Part shown: one piece after another, positions 13,783 to 23,099 of the stretch | Layout of the letters: each line of letters begins with the position of its first letter | How positions within the stretch are numbered: the stretch's first letter is position 1 | IMG/VR virus record: IMGVR_UViG_3300020185_001777 | Coordinates: 1-30,031 of that record | DNA from: a virus | Length of the DNA: 30,031 nucleotides | Reading direction: 5' to 3' (one strand) | Position numbers and translations under genes: made by a program | The notes under the pieces: model-generated | Databases searched by the model: none | What the model saw: only the letters and a program-made list of their open reading frames with translations | What the model was told of the DNA's origin: nothing

Positions 13783-13811
13783 ATTATACATTCTTTTATC
13801 CTTTGTGTCAA
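13783..13811 (-). promoter_or_regulatory. Sigma70 promoter giving a leaderless HAD mRNA
   Basis: The minus strand has TTGACA (13811-13806), a 17-base spacer and TATAAT (13788-13783). Only 6 bases separate TATAAT from the ATG at 13776, so transcription should start at the initiation codon. Confidence 0.88.
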
Positions 13812-13817
13812 GTCAAA

Positions 13818-13843
13818 AGAAAAGCGACCGAAGTCGCTTTTCT
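13818..13843 (-). terminator. UUCG-tetraloop terminator after the fibre gene
   Basis: In minus-strand RNA an 11-bp perfect stem (AGAAAAGCGAC with GUCGCUUUUCU) closes on a C(UUCG)G loop, the most stable tetraloop known. The U-rich 3' arm plus following UUUU form the release tract. It lies about 40 bases after the stop at 13881 and directly abuts the next promoter. The opposite strand also forms the stem, but no plus-strand gene uses it. Confidence 0.9.
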
Positions 13844-13880
13844 AAGTTGTTTTTGATTAGCCTAAACTATTCAAATGATA

Positions 13881-15653
13881 TTATACATATTTGTATTCAA
13901 CAACACCTGTTACAACACCACCAGTTGGTGTAGCCGCTGTAGTTCCGTCTGCTTGTACAAACGCAACTTCAACTGCCGCATTCTTGGTTAGTGAACTTGC
14001 AAAAGGTAAGTCAACAACATAAGTTCCAACAGCGATATCGTTAGTAGTTGCCGCCGCTAGTGTATTACCAGCACCTGCATTATCTTTAACTAACATACCG
14101 TCTACTGAGCCACCTGATAATAATGTAGTAACGTTTAGAATAACTCTACTTGCGTAATAAGTTCTTCCTGAAACGTTAGGTACTGTACCTATATCAAAAG
14201 TTGAGTCACTGCTGTTTGCTGTGAAACTTGCTCTTAATGTAAGGCCATCACCACCGTTATTTTCTACATAGTCAACAACTGCCGCTGAAGTTGGAATAGT
14301 AGTATCGTTATCGTTACTGCCAATTCCATCTGCTTCGTCAACAAACTTAGTGATTGCAATGCTTTCACCACTGTCAGTTAATGTACCAAATGATACAATT
14401 CCTGATGCTGTGACATTTACTAATCCAGTAGCACTACCTGAACTGATAGAAGCAGTTCCGTCTGTTAATGTACCTGCTTGTACTTGACCACTAAATGTAC
14501 CGGCTGTCATACCAGTAAGTGTAGTATCCATCGCAAAAGTAACGTCATCTGCTGAGTTACTTGAAGTAATGTTTAATCCACCTAATAGTTTTAACTTATC
14601 AGATGCTAATGCTACGACGTTATCTGCCGCGTCATCAGACTGAATTGTTAATGATGTTGAAATACTTGCTGTACTTGCCGCTGTAATTCTACCTTGTTGA
14701 TCAACTGTAAAAGTTGGAACTGCTGTAGAACTACCATATGCACCTGGAGTTACTGCTGTATCATCAAGATCAACACTAATTGTTTGTCCTGATGCTGTAG
14801 TAGTAATACCTGTGTCACCTGAAATAGTAATAGACTGAGTGTCTAAATCTACTGTTCCAGTTCCACTGTCACCTGCTATACCTAAGTCATCGTCTCTGTC
14901 TAAGCCATCGACGTATGCTTTCATTTCAGTGTTTGCAGTATTAACGTAGGTTAACATGTTGCTATTTGCTGTTGTAATTGCTGAATTTAGTGTTGATACT
15001 TCACCATCAACAAAAGCCTTAATACTTTGTTGTGTTGCTAGTTTAGTAGCACTATCTGAAGCCATATTGTCTTCATCAGCAATATCTGTTATTGTTACTG
15101 TACCATCTGATAAAGATCCAAACTGTACTGTGCCTGTGCCAGTAATGTCTGTACCATCAATCGCCGCCGCTTTAAAGTCTGCCGCTGTGATAGTTAATGC
15201 ACCAGTACTAGAACCTGTGAAGGTTCCTGTTCCTGCTACAACTTTATCTTCTGATTCGTCCCATCCAATGAATACGTTATTGCTGTCACCACGTTCGATA
15301 ATTAAACCGACATCGTTTGATGGTGTACCAGTTGTACCCGTTGCTAGTTCTAGCAATGAGTCAGCAATAGTTGTGTTCGTTGAACTAACAGTAGTTGTAC
15401 TACCGTTGACTGTTAAGTCACCAGTAATAACGGCGTCACCGTTAACATTAACGGTTGTCGCTGTAATATCATTGGAAAGTAATGATCCTTGTACGTCTAC
15501 GTTGGCGGCTCTAATAGCCTTCAGTGTTGACCCGTCTGATCCAGTAAATTCGTAACGATCACTCGCACTCACCCACTTAAATCTTCCGCCACCTTTACCA
15601 AGTTGAACGTCATTGGAAATACCTTTTAGACCAAAATTCTTTACATCTGCCAT
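13881..15653 (-). CDS. Virion/tail fibre-like protein with fibre repeat module
   Basis: I choose ATG 15653, which follows CAGGGAG with good spacing; a frame open to 15704 would add 17 residues without a ribosome site. The 590-residue protein is Gly/Ser/Thr/Asp-rich and beta-repetitive. The N-terminal part (VQLGKGGGRFKWVSASDR) is followed by DLTVNGSTTTVSSTNTTIAD and IERGDSNNVFIGWDE, the module shared with the protein at 9857-10969. Then come long trimeric-fibre-like repeats and a C-terminal domain with FDIGTVPNVSGRTYYASRVIL that ends in EYKYV. It is probably part of the tail or fibre network. Its transcript starts at a late promoter (15752-15759) and ends at the UUCG terminator. Confidence 0.75.
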   Translation of the reverse strand: MADVKNFGLKGISNDVQLGKGGGRFKWVSASDRYEFTGSDGSTLKAIRAANVDVQGSLLSNDITATTVNVNGDAVITGDLTVNGSTTTVSSTNTTIADSLLELATGTTGTPSNDVGLIIERGDSNNVFIGWDESEDKVVAGTGTFTGSSTGALTITAADFKAAAIDGTDITGTGTVQFGSLSDGTVTITDIADEDNMASDSATKLATQQSIKAFVDGEVSTLNSAITTANSNMLTYVNTANTEMKAYVDGLDRDDDLGIAGDSGTGTVDLDTQSITISGDTGITTTASGQTISVDLDDTAVTPGAYGSSTAVPTFTVDQQGRITAASTASISTSLTIQSDDAADNVVALASDKLKLLGGLNITSSNSADDVTFAMDTTLTGMTAGTFSGQVQAGTLTDGTASISSGSATGLVNVTASGIVSFGTLTDSGESIAITKFVDEADGIGSNDNDTTIPTSAAVVDYVENNGGDGLTLRASFTANSSDSTFDIGTVPNVSGRTYYASRVILNVTTLLSGGSVDGMLVKDNAGAGNTLAAATTNDIAVGTYVVDLPFASSLTKNAAVEVAFVQADGTTAATPTGGVVTGVVEYKYV

Positions 15654-15679
15654 TTTGTATTCTCCCTGAGAGTTTTTTT

Positions 15680-15729
15680 GAGGGTATTCAACTCCCTCTT
15701 TCAATTTTTACATTGTTCCGGAATAATGT
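15680..15729 (-). promoter_or_regulatory. Two hairpins in the leader of the 13881-15653 gene
   Basis: An imperfect 20-base palindrome centred on TTCCGGAA (15710-15729) and a GAGGG/CCCTC repeat (15680-15698) lie between the late promoter and the ribosome site. The arrangement parallels the hairpin-rich leader of the other module-sharing fibre gene at 10998-11047. Confidence 0.55.
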
Positions 15730-15751
15730 GTACTGATGTGTTTTGTAATAG

Positions 15752-15759
15752 TATTTATC
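15752..15759 (-). promoter_or_regulatory. Late promoter GATAAATA
   Basis: The minus-strand GATAAATAC lies about 100 bases before ATG 15653. Just upstream is a TGCCA/TGGCA inverted repeat (15764-15780), perhaps marking the end of the previous transcript, although it lacks a U-run on this strand. Confidence 0.7.
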
Positions 15760-15799
15760 TTTCTGCCAGAATAAGTGGCAAAAATCGTATTAGAATAGA

Positions 15800-17812
15800 T
15801 TAAATATATGTGACTTTTACGGTGGCATTACCGGCTGTTGCACCGTAATGATTGATTCTGAAGTTTACTTCTAATTCATCTGTATTAGAAGAAGGCCATA
15901 CATACTCTGGATTTGTTATGTATCCACCTGCTGAGCCAGGATCATTGTCGTCCTGTCCATGTAGGAAATCTGTATCTACTGTGGTACCAACTTCCATTGT
16001 GGTTTCTTGTGAACCACCTGTAAATGCTGTGTGTACTTCTACACTAACACTTTGTATTTTACCACCGGGTGATACATTACCTAAGTCATAATTTGTACTG
16101 TTACCAAATCCTCCTACAGGTGCTGTTACATTGTATGTGAGCGTCTGTGCGTCGGTATTAGCACTATCCTGATCACTTACCTTAGTCCAGGCACTACCAT
16201 CCCATAAATACAATGCCCATTCACCTACACCGTTATCAATAACGTATGCTTGGTCACCTGTTGTAGGTGATAATGAATTTCTTGAACTTATGTCAGAAAC
16301 AACTGTAACACTAGCACTTCTAATACCTTGTTCAACATTCATTGCTAATGGAAACATACCATTGTGTACACTGAATATACCAGTATTGTTTTCAAAATTA
16401 CCTGTGCTATCAAATATATCAATTGGGCCACCATCTGTCCTAGTAAGTTTTAATTTGCTACCTGTACTTGCTGATGTAAATGAAGGCAGTCCTGACACAT
16501 TACTTGAACCCACATAAGGATTACCGTTAACATCATTTGAATTATTATATATGTTAATAGCATTACCGTTTGCTTCACTCAGTGTTAATGTTGTACTAGT
16601 AAATGATGCACTTAAATTAGGAATACTTGCGGCATTTATATCTGTTGCCATGTCTTCTGGAATAGCAACTGCTATACCGTAAGCGGCCTGCCCTGCGGCA
16701 TTGGTTGTAAAGTTTACAGTAGTATTACCACTGCCACCATTAAAGATTGCACTAAAAGTAGTATATCCACCAACTAATCCGTATGCTGTACCTGACGCAC
16801 TTGAACTTACTGTTGTTGGTGCTGGTGAGTCACTTGCTACTATACTTGTTCCACTTAGTCCATTAATTTGGCTAACAGTTTCTGCTAATGTACTACTAAA
16901 TCCTGCACCATTAAATGTATGACTGACACTATTAAATTTAACTACTGTACCGTCTGGTACTGTTGGATTGATTGCTGTACCAATTGTACTTGTTTCAACA
17001 GCATTAGCAATCTTTAAGAACATTATTTTACCTGTATCGGATGTAGTTAAATCTCCATCCGTATCTGCGTAAATAAAGTCTCCTGCGTTACCAGGTATTG
17101 CTGGTACAAAGTCTATAATTCTATTGTTAGGTGATACCATAAACGCATCTGGACCCGGTCCGCTTTCAACTACAACACCAAAACTCTTACTAACAAGAGC
17201 GGCATTAGCCTTAACAAATGAACCGGTATCACTAACAGCAATAACATCACCTATAGAAAAACCATGTGCTGTCTTTTCTAGTAAGTAATTTAATTGTGGG
17301 TTTAAGTATTGAAATCTGCTATTAACGTTAGCATAGAAGTCTGAACTAACTATGCCACTTGGTAGTGGATCTAACATTGGATGTCCACTTTCGTTTAATG
17401 TGAATATAACACAACTACCAGTATTAAATATACCGTTACCTGTATTACTTTTAAATGTGTTATAACGTGCAACATCTTCTACTTCGCATGTAACACTTGT
17501 AGAACTTTTAGAAGTTACTGAAATAATTTTAAGACATTGTCCAGATGTTGCTCCTGCTATCCAGTCGCCGACAGTAACATCAAGACCGTTAAACTCTCTG
17601 TCTTTTCTTGTTAAGTGAGAACCATGTGCTTGTGATGTAACAGTAAATGTAATAGTCCATTGATAATTTTTTGGTGATGAACCACCTGAGTACCATCTGT
17701 CTGCTGAGCCATTTGCGTGTGCCCATAGTGTCTTACCAGTAATACTTGTTACATTAACACCTAAAACTTTGTTGGGTACATTGAGTTCTATTTGACTAGT
17801 CTTATAAGACAT
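15800..17812 (-). CDS. Large virion structural protein, fibre-associated
   Basis: The 670-residue protein is beta-rich, with few charged stretches, and shows no enzyme motif. The first 60 residues include a WAHANGSADRWYSGG segment. A central part has Gly/Ser/Asn-rich strands. The part near residue 530 reads AYVIDNGVGEWALYLWDGSAW followed by SDQDSANTDAQTL, an element typical of structural proteins of marine T4-like phages. The C-terminus has a beta-sandwich pattern (LEVNFRINHYGATAGNATVKV). The ATG at 17812 follows GGCGGAG and lies 4 bases after the stop of the collagen-like fibre, so both are on one late transcript. It may be a fibre partner or chaperone-like subunit, or a separate adhesin. 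Confidence 0.7.
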   Translation of the reverse strand: MSYKTSQIELNVPNKVLGVNVTSITGKTLWAHANGSADRWYSGGSSPKNYQWTITFTVTSQAHGSHLTRKDREFNGLDVTVGDWIAGATSGQCLKIISVTSKSSTSVTCEVEDVARYNTFKSNTGNGIFNTGSCVIFTLNESGHPMLDPLPSGIVSSDFYANVNSRFQYLNPQLNYLLEKTAHGFSIGDVIAVSDTGSFVKANAALVSKSFGVVVESGPGPDAFMVSPNNRIIDFVPAIPGNAGDFIYADTDGDLTTSDTGKIMFLKIANAVETSTIGTAINPTVPDGTVVKFNSVSHTFNGAGFSSTLAETVSQINGLSGTSIVASDSPAPTTVSSSASGTAYGLVGGYTTFSAIFNGGSGNTTVNFTTNAAGQAAYGIAVAIPEDMATDINAASIPNLSASFTSTTLTLSEANGNAINIYNNSNDVNGNPYVGSSNVSGLPSFTSASTGSKLKLTRTDGGPIDIFDSTGNFENNTGIFSVHNGMFPLAMNVEQGIRSASVTVVSDISSRNSLSPTTGDQAYVIDNGVGEWALYLWDGSAWTKVSDQDSANTDAQTLTYNVTAPVGGFGNSTNYDLGNVSPGGKIQSVSVEVHTAFTGGSQETTMEVGTTVDTDFLHGQDDNDPGSAGGYITNPEYVWPSSNTDELEVNFRINHYGATAGNATVKVTYI

Positions 17813-17816
17813 AGTA

Positions 17817-20800
17817 TTACTCCGCCATCACAAACGTTATCCAAGCATGGGTGCTTGTTCCAAACGATCTACTTGCTCCTGTAATGGCTTCTGATACTTT
17901 TAAGTCAACATTAGCATCTGTAGAGAAACTACCAAATGCTGTTGGTGATCCGCTACTTCCACCACCGTCTACAGTTCTAGTAGTCCAGTCTCCGCTTACT
18001 GCGTTCATGCTATACTTGTTTGAAGCATACTGATAACCATGAGCCATAATTGCTACTGGCGGATAATCAAATCCTGTGAATTGAACTTCTAATTCAGCAC
18101 CTGCGGCACTTGTAATTGTTGTAGCATTAATGCCTGCTGTGACATTTGATATACTTGTTAATTCGCCTGATGTGTTATAATTTAATTTTAATCTTTCGTA
18201 TGTGTTACCACGTGTTACAGAGCCGCCACCGCCTCCGCCACTAATTGTAATTGTTTTAGTTGTACCTGATCCAGATGCAACAACACCCGAACCTACAAAA
18301 TTAAGAGTTGAAGCCGCTGTTGCTAATGATGAACCTTCGTCTTGTACAGTAATAGCACTACCACTACCTGCTGGTCCTGTTGGTCCAGTTGCACCTGCTG
18401 GTCCTGTTGGACCTGCTACTGTACTTGCTTCACCTTTTTGTCCTTTATCACCTGCTGGTCCTTGTGCACCATCTGATCCTGTAGAACCATCTGCACCTGC
18501 GGCACCTTGTGCTCCAGTTTGACCTTTTTCGCCTTTATCACCTGTGGGTCCTGTTGGGCCACCTAATTCACCTTTGTCGCCCTTACTTCCTGTTGGACCA
18601 GTACCACCTACATTTCCTTGAGGTCCTGTTGGTCCAGTTGCTCCAACTGTTCCTTGTGGTCCTACTTCACCCTTAGTACCCTGTCCACCTTGTGGTCCAG
18701 TAGCACCTTGAGGTCCTAATTCACCTTTTTGTCCTTTTGCTCCGTCACTACCGTCACTACCGTTATTACCAGTAGCACCTGTATCTCCTTTGGTACCTTG
18801 TGGACCTGTTGGTCCTGTATTTCCTTGTGGTCCTGCTACTGTGCTATCTGCACCAGTGGCTCCTTTTTGTCCTTGAGCACCTTGTGGACCTGTGGCACCT
18901 TGAGCACCAGTTGGACCTTGTGGACCTGTATCGCCTTTAGAACCCTGAGGTCCTGTTGGTCCTGCTACACCTTGTGCACCAGTTGTACCTTGAGCACCTG
19001 TAACACCTTGTTCGCCTTTTAGTCCATCGTCACCTTTCTGACCTTTGTCTCCTGCTGGGGAGGCCGCTACCCATGAACTATCATAATAAACATATAGTTC
19101 ACCTGAGTCACTTGCCCACCATAAGTCGCCTTCTACTATACTACCGCTTGGTGATGTATTTGCAACTGTTACAGAAGCATCAACACTATCCAGTGCCGAA
19201 CTTATATCAACACTACTAACACCGCCACTAATAGAAATAACATTACCTGATATGCTTAGTGTTTGGTTAGTACCAGCACCAATTTCACCTTTTTGTCCTT
19301 GTGGTCCTGTTGCTCCAACTTCACCTTTGGTTCCGGTTGGACCTTGTGGACCTGTTGGTCCTACATTACCTTGTGGTCCAGTTGCTCCAACTTCGCCTTT
19401 TGATCCATCGTTACCTGCTGGTCCTTGTGGTCCAATTTCGCCTTTTGCTCCATCGTTACCTGCTGGTCCAGTTGCACCTTGAGGTCCTGTGGCACCTGTA
19501 TTGCCTTGAGCACCTTTATCTCCAGTATTACCAGCAACACCTTGTGCTCCTTGGTCACCTTTTGAACCTTTGTCTCCGTTTGCTCCTGCTGGACCAGTGT
19601 TACCTATAGCACCTTGTGGTCCAGTGGCTCCTGTTGCGCCAGTATCTCCTAATTCACCTTTTTGTCCTTTTGCTCCGTCACTACCTGCAGGTCCAGTTGC
19701 TCCAGTATCACCTTTAACTCCTGCACCACCGCCCCCGGTAGCATCGATTGTAATTGTTTGTGCATTACTATCTGCTGATATTGTTGCATTTGCACCTGCG
19801 ATAAATGTTAATTGGTCTGCGGCTACATTTGCTACTACACTATTACCACCTTGTACACTTACTGTTTTAAATGCTTCGCCGGCTCCACCGCCTCCGCCAC
19901 CGCCTGTGTTATTAATTGTAATAGTATCAGTACTTGCATCAGCAGTAATTGAAATGCCACTACCTGCTACAAAATTTAATGTATCTTGATTGTTGTCTGC
20001 AATAATTAAATCTTGACCAGCAACACTGATATTTTTAAATATACCGTCATTTAATTGTGTATTATTAATTGTTACTGTATCGCCAGTGACTACTGTTGTT
20101 ATTCCTGTGCCACCAACAATATTAAATGTATCGTCTTTTGCACTAGCATCAGTAGAACCTGAATCGCCTGTAAAACTCTTATAATATCTTAATGCAGATA
20201 CATTGGAACTAATTGCTGTATTAACTTCTGCTTTAGTATACTTGTCAATGCTACTGTCGTCTAGTGTAGCATCTATTGTAATTGTATCTGTTCCTGGGTT
20301 AGCAGTAAAACTTACATTGCTACCGCTAACTAAATTAAGTGTATCATTATTATTGTCTGCAATAATAAGTATACCATCTGCACTAACGTTTTTAAATACG
20401 CCTGTGATAGCATCTGTTTTTGAAATCTGTATAGTATTGTTAGCAGTATATTGATTTATACCAATGCCTGTTCCACCCTCAAATCTAATTGCGTGGGTGG
20501 CACTTGTGGCACTGATTGTGTTTGCTGAACCAACACTAGTAACTGTGCTTATAGCATTTTGTAATTGTGCTGATGAAATATTGGCATCAACTTCTGCTTT
20601 GCTGTAAACACCTAAATTTGTTCTTGCTGTTGCGGCATTTGGTAAGTCACTTAAATTATTTGTTTTAATAACTGCATTTGCTAATGTTGCCGCTGTAATA
20701 ATAGTTGCGCCATCTTCTAATCTAATGGCCGCATCTGCTGTTCCTCTAAATCTGTTTGCAAATATATTTAAATATTTGTAATTGCTGTTTCCAATGTCAT

Positions 20801-21617
20801 ATGACATTGTGGTATCTGGCATACTAGTAGCATTTTTAGGTATATAATTTGCTAAGTTGGCAGTTAGTTGACTAGCAGTTAAACCACCAGTTTGTAATGT
20901 TGTCCAACTAACACCACCTGAACCATTTGTTACAAGTACTTGTCCATTTGTACCATCTGATGTTGGTAATGTAAATGCATTAGCAAATGTTGTACTTCTG
21001 TTTGAATTTATTTTTAATGCTGGTGTTGTGCTACTTGCACTACCTACATAAAATACAGTACTGTTTGCACTTCTAACTTCTATATGTCCATCTGTGCTTT
21101 TTGTTGCTAATATTAAACTATGTTGTGAACTAAGTTCTACATCTGCGGCATCGTTTGAACTAATAACAAATCTTGTTTTAGAATCAAATCCTGCACTTTG
21201 ACTGTGTGTAGGATAGTTTGCGTTATTTAATATACCTGCGTATGCTGTGATATTAGCATTATCACCAAAGTTTCTACCTGAGAAGATATTTGTATTGCCA
21301 TTCACATTGTGAATGCTTAATGGTGTTGGTATTGTATATGCTGTTGAGGAAACAGTAATAACGTTTGCAGATTCAGTTACAGTAGTTGCACCTGAGCCTT
21401 GTATCTTTTTAAAGTTTAATTGTGAACCGTCTTTTGCTGAGAATAAGCCTATTCCAGAAGCACCTACATTGCTACCACCTGTAACGGCGGCGTTTGCATC
21501 TGCAGAAACACTATCTTGTGCTACAAAAATTCCTTGCGTAGAATCGTAAACTAGGATCTGATTATCGGTGATCCCGTCTATATTAAAAGTTAAATTATCT
21601 CCTGTTACATTTGGCAT
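17817..21617 (-). CDS. Collagen-like tail fibre protein, 1266 residues
   Basis: This is the largest gene in the window. Residues 1-400 are Ser/Thr/Asn-rich fibre sequence. About 404-450, 523-568 and 580-626 hold three copies of a ~45-residue beta repeat (F.N.S..G.....ADN..DTLN...G......A...DTITI). Collagen-type Gly-X-Y triplets fill about 632-777 and 852-1084, interrupted by a ~75-residue globular linker containing [17 protein letters not shown] further, weaker copy of the beta repeat follows, then a C-terminal domain of about 130 residues ending TFVMAE, probably the receptor-binding or trimer-capping head. Collagen-like segments form extended trimers in phage fibres. The ATG follows a late promoter at 21649-21656. 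Confidence 0.88.
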   Translation of the reverse strand: MPNVTGDNLTFNIDGITDNQILVYDSTQGIFVAQDSVSADANAAVTGGSNVGASGIGLFSAKDGSQLNFKKIQGSGATTVTESANVITVSSTAYTIPTPLSIHNVNGNTNIFSGRNFGDNANITAYAGILNNANYPTHSQSAGFDSKTRFVISSNDAADVELSSQHSLILATKSTDGHIEVRSANSTVFYVGSASSTTPALKINSNRSTTFANAFTLPTSDGTNGQVLVTNGSGGVSWTTLQTGGLTASQLTANLANYIPKNATSMPDTTMSYDIGNSNYKYLNIFANRFRGTADAAIRLEDGATIITAATLANAVIKTNNLSDLPNAATARTNLGVYSKAEVDANISSAQLQNAISTVTSVGSANTISATSATHAIRFEGGTGIGINQYTANNTIQISKTDAITGVFKNVSADGILIIADNNNDTLNLVSGSNVSFTANPGTDTITIDATLDDSSIDKYTKAEVNTAISSNVSALRYYKSFTGDSGSTDASAKDDTFNIVGGTGITTVVTGDTVTINNTQLNDGIFKNISVAGQDLIIADNNQDTLNFVAGSGISITADASTDTITINNTGGGGGGGAGEAFKTVSVQGGNSVVANVAADQLTFIAGANATISADSNAQTITIDATGGGGAGVKGDTGATGPAGSDGAKGQKGELGDTGATGATGPQGAIGNTGPAGANGDKGSKGDQGAQGVAGNTGDKGAQGNTGATGPQGATGPAGNDGAKGEIGPQGPAGNDGSKGEVGATGPQGNVGPTGPQGPTGTKGEVGATGPQGQKGEIGAGTNQTLSISGNVISISGGVSSVDISSALDSVDASVTVANTSPSGSIVEGDLWWASDSGELYVYYDSSWVAASPAGDKGQKGDDGLKGEQGVTGAQGTTGAQGVAGPTGPQGSKGDTGPQGPTGAQGATGPQGAQGQKGATGADSTVAGPQGNTGPTGPQGTKGDTGATGNNGSDGSDGAKGQKGELGPQGATGPQGGQGTKGEVGPQGTVGATGPTGPQGNVGGTGPTGSKGDKGELGGPTGPTGDKGEKGQTGAQGAAGADGSTGSDGAQGPAGDKGQKGEASTVAGPTGPAGATGPTGPAGSGSAITVQDEGSSLATAASTLNFVGSGVVASGSGTTKTITISGGGGGGSVTRGNTYERLKLNYNTSGELTSISNVTAGINATTITSAAGAELEVQFTGFDYPPVAIMAHGYQYASNKYSMNAVSGDWTTRTVDGGGSSGSPTAFGSFSTDANVDLKVSEAITGASRSFGTSTHAWITFVMAE
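18364..19058 (-). repeat. Collagen-like Gly-X-Y repeat DNA, block 2
   Basis: An approximate 9-base periodic tract codes for about 230 residues of Gly-X-Y triplets rich in GPQG, GPTG and GDKG units. Near-identical units make it a likely place for slippage and recombination. It is coding, not a CRISPR or satellite. Confidence 0.85.
19278..19722 (-). repeat. Collagen-like Gly-X-Y repeat DNA, block 1
   Basis: The first collagen block codes for about 147 residues of Gly-X-Y triplets, such as GATGPQG and GPAGNDG. It shares many short identical units with block 2 across the globular linker, so recombination between blocks could lengthen or shorten the fibre. Confidence 0.85.
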
Positions 21618-21648
21618 AGTATTCCTATTCTAATTTGCAATTATAATG

Positions 21649-21656
21649 TATTTATC
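21649..21656 (-). promoter_or_regulatory. Late promoter GATAAATA for the collagen-like fibre
   Basis: The minus-strand GATAAATAC lies 31 bases before the fibre ATG at 21617. It should transcribe both this gene and the 670-residue gene that follows. Confidence 0.75.
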
Positions 21657-21668
21657 AACAAAGTTGAT

Positions 21669-22028
21669 TTAATTGCTTAATAAAATTTGTGAGATACTAC
21701 CGTATGATAAGTCATATGTACTGCCATCGCCAACTCCTGCTCTATCAAGAACGGCTCTTAGGTATACATAATTACCTTTAAATGTGTGAATTTCTGTGCC
21801 TGTAGTTGCAGATGATTTTTCAATTAGTTTTATATCACCCCAATCGGCTGATTCAGGTGTTAATGATAGTGTGCCTTGTAGTTTAATCTTGCCTACAAAA
21901 GCATTTAACTTCACACTAACGGAGTGAATTCCGTCCGTATAACCGAAATAACTATCTGCTTTGATTTTGTTGCCGGTTAACCCCATATTATTATCGGAGT
22001 TTCCTAGCATTTCTAATGTTCTTCTCAT
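21669..22028 (-). CDS. Small structural-like protein
   Basis: I place the start at ATG 22028, which has GAGG upstream; a TTG at 22040 would add four residues. The 119-residue protein begins MRRTLEMLGNSDNNMGLTG and then becomes a beta-sandwich-like series of strands (IHSVSVKLNAFVGKIKLQGT, TEIHTFKGNYVYLRAVLDRAG) ending ISQILLSN. Such small beta proteins next to fibre genes are usually virion components or fibre attachments. I cannot name the family. It has its own late promoter (22044-22051), which supports a virion role. Confidence 0.6.
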   Translation of the reverse strand: MRRTLEMLGNSDNNMGLTGNKIKADSYFGYTDGIHSVSVKLNAFVGKIKLQGTLSLTPESADWGDIKLIEKSSATTGTEIHTFKGNYVYLRAVLDRAGVGDGSTYDLSYGSISQILLSN

Positions 22029-22043
22029 AAGTAGCCTCAATTG

Positions 22044-22051
22044 TATTTATC
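22044..22051 (-). promoter_or_regulatory. Late promoter GATAAATA
   Basis: The minus-strand GATAAATAC is 15 bases before the ATG at 22028, leaving room for the GAGG ribosome site and a leader of only a few bases more. Confidence 0.7.
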
Positions 22052-22077
22052 TCAATAAGGCTGTTATGAGAATGTTG

Positions 22078-22551
22078 CTAAACTTGTTCTAATCTTTCCA
22101 TTAAACGTTCAGCACGGTTAGTAACTTGTTTATGCCATCTTGAATCTCTACCTTCTACTGCGGCAGTTTTCCAATCTTCTTTAATGATTGCGGCATGCAT
22201 CTTTTTAAACTTGCTTAACCTAGTTCTACCCATATTAAACATCATATTAACCAAGATTTGCTGGACTTCGTCTGGTAAGTCTCCAAATACCCCTGCTTCG
22301 TATAGCAACTCACACTCAGATATTGCTGTGTCGAGGTCTCTTTCAAAACATTCTTTAACACGTTCTTCTGATACTGGTGTGCCAACCTCCGCTCCATGCT
22401 CTGGATCGGTGTCGAGGACCAAATGGCCCACTCCGAAAGTCGGGTATCCCAGGTGGTCGAGGTAAACTTCATTGACTACTCCTTCATCTATTTTGAGTTG
22501 CTCAAATACAGCATCTCTATCTAACTTTGTGTCTCTTCCAAATAATCCCAT
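22078..22551 (-). CDS. T4-type lysozyme (GH24 endolysin)
   Basis: The 157-residue protein matches T4 lysozyme. The catalytic triad Glu-8aa-Asp-5aa-Thr is Glu23 (in KIDEG), Asp32 (in VYLDHLGYP) and Thr38 (in TFGVGHL). Further matches are the substrate-cleft helix INMMFNMG-type segment (VNMMFNMGRTRLSKF) and the C-terminal SRWHKQVTNRAERL, like T4 SRWYNQTPNRAKRV. It cleaves the glycan strands of peptidoglycan at lysis. No signal peptide is seen, so it depends on a holin, possibly the EF-hand membrane protein. An N-terminal extension of about 11 residues precedes the T4-like start. Bases 22381-22460, coding residues about 31-57, are about 61% GC by my count, unlike their neighbours. Confidence 0.93.
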   Translation of the reverse strand: MGLFGRDTKLDRDAVFEQLKIDEGVVNEVYLDHLGYPTFGVGHLVLDTDPEHGAEVGTPVSEERVKECFERDLDTAISECELLYEAGVFGDLPDEVQQILVNMMFNMGRTRLSKFKKMHAAIIKEDWKTAAVEGRDSRWHKQVTNRAERLMERLEQV

Positions 22552-23099
22552 TATAATTCCTCTAGTGTAACTACTTTATAAATTTCGTTTTTACCAAGTG
22601 ATAATTGTAACTTGGCAACATCTTTTTTATTATCTAAGTATATTGTGCTCTTCCACCTATCGGGTGTAGTATTTATTTTTGCATTCATACTTAAACTATT
22701 TACTTTGTCAATCCAACTACTACCTGGATTATACTTATATGTAACGTACCTATATTTATTAAAAAACAGTCTATGTCGTAGTATTTTGTCAGTTGATTGT
22801 ATAACTGCTAATTCTTTATGTGAGCGTATACCTTCTATCTTAATAATACTATCTTTAAATTGTTTTATAAATTTTTTAGCAACTTTGCTGTCTGAGAAAT
22901 ATATAGTAAAGTCCTTATGCCATGCAAACTTCATTGTGTCCCAGCAGTACATATTTTGAAAATTATAGATATCGTTTAATACCATAGCATCGTGTATTAA
23001 CCAATTGCCTTTAACTGATATTTTGATATGGTATTTGTTCCACCATACCTTTAAAGATGGTTGTATAACCAATCCTGCTACTGTATTTCCTAAATTCAT
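22551..23099 (-). CDS. Unknown basic protein between clpA-like gene and lysozyme
   Basis: The 182-residue protein is lysine- and aromatic-rich, with alternating strands (KYHIKISVKGNWLIHDAMVL, DFTIYFSDSKVAKKFIKQF, RLFFNKYRYVTYKYNPGS, WKSTIYLDNKKDVAKLQL). The two segments with an aromatic strand followed by a lysine helix hint at a duplicated small alpha/beta unit. No membrane span or catalytic motif is seen. It overlaps the ClpA-like stop by 4 bases and abuts the lysozyme ATG, so it belongs to that operon. I do not recognise the family. Confidence 0.55.
   Translation of the reverse strand: MNLGNTVAGLVIQPSLKVWWNKYHIKISVKGNWLIHDAMVLNDIYNFQNMYCWDTMKFAWHKDFTIYFSDSKVAKKFIKQFKDSIIKIEGIRSHKELAVIQSTDKILRHRLFFNKYRYVTYKYNPGSSWIDKVNSLSMNAKINTTPDRWKSTIYLDNKKDVAKLQLSLGKNEIYKVVTLEEL

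Noticed and set aside
14956-15555. 199-codon plus-strand ORF opposite the fibre gene
   Set aside because: It is Val/Ser/Pro-biased antisense of Thr/Gly/Asp codons. The minus-strand frame has fibre modules shared with another gene, a ribosome site, a late promoter and a terminator.
15764-15780. TGCCA/TGGCA inverted repeat as terminator of the 15800-17812 gene
   Set aside because: On the minus strand no U-run follows; the U-run lies before the stem, so intrinsic termination is not supported.
18202-18522. Plus-strand proline-rich ORFs opposite the collagen region (also 19252-19482, 19301-19609, 19570-19989)
   Set aside because: They are antisense shadows of the Gly-X-Y codons (GGN read backwards gives Pro/Ala/Leu), with no ribosome site or promoter.
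18364-19722. Possible CRISPR array or satellite repeat
   Set aside because: The repeats are 9-base codon-level units of a continuous reading frame with no spacers of uniform length.
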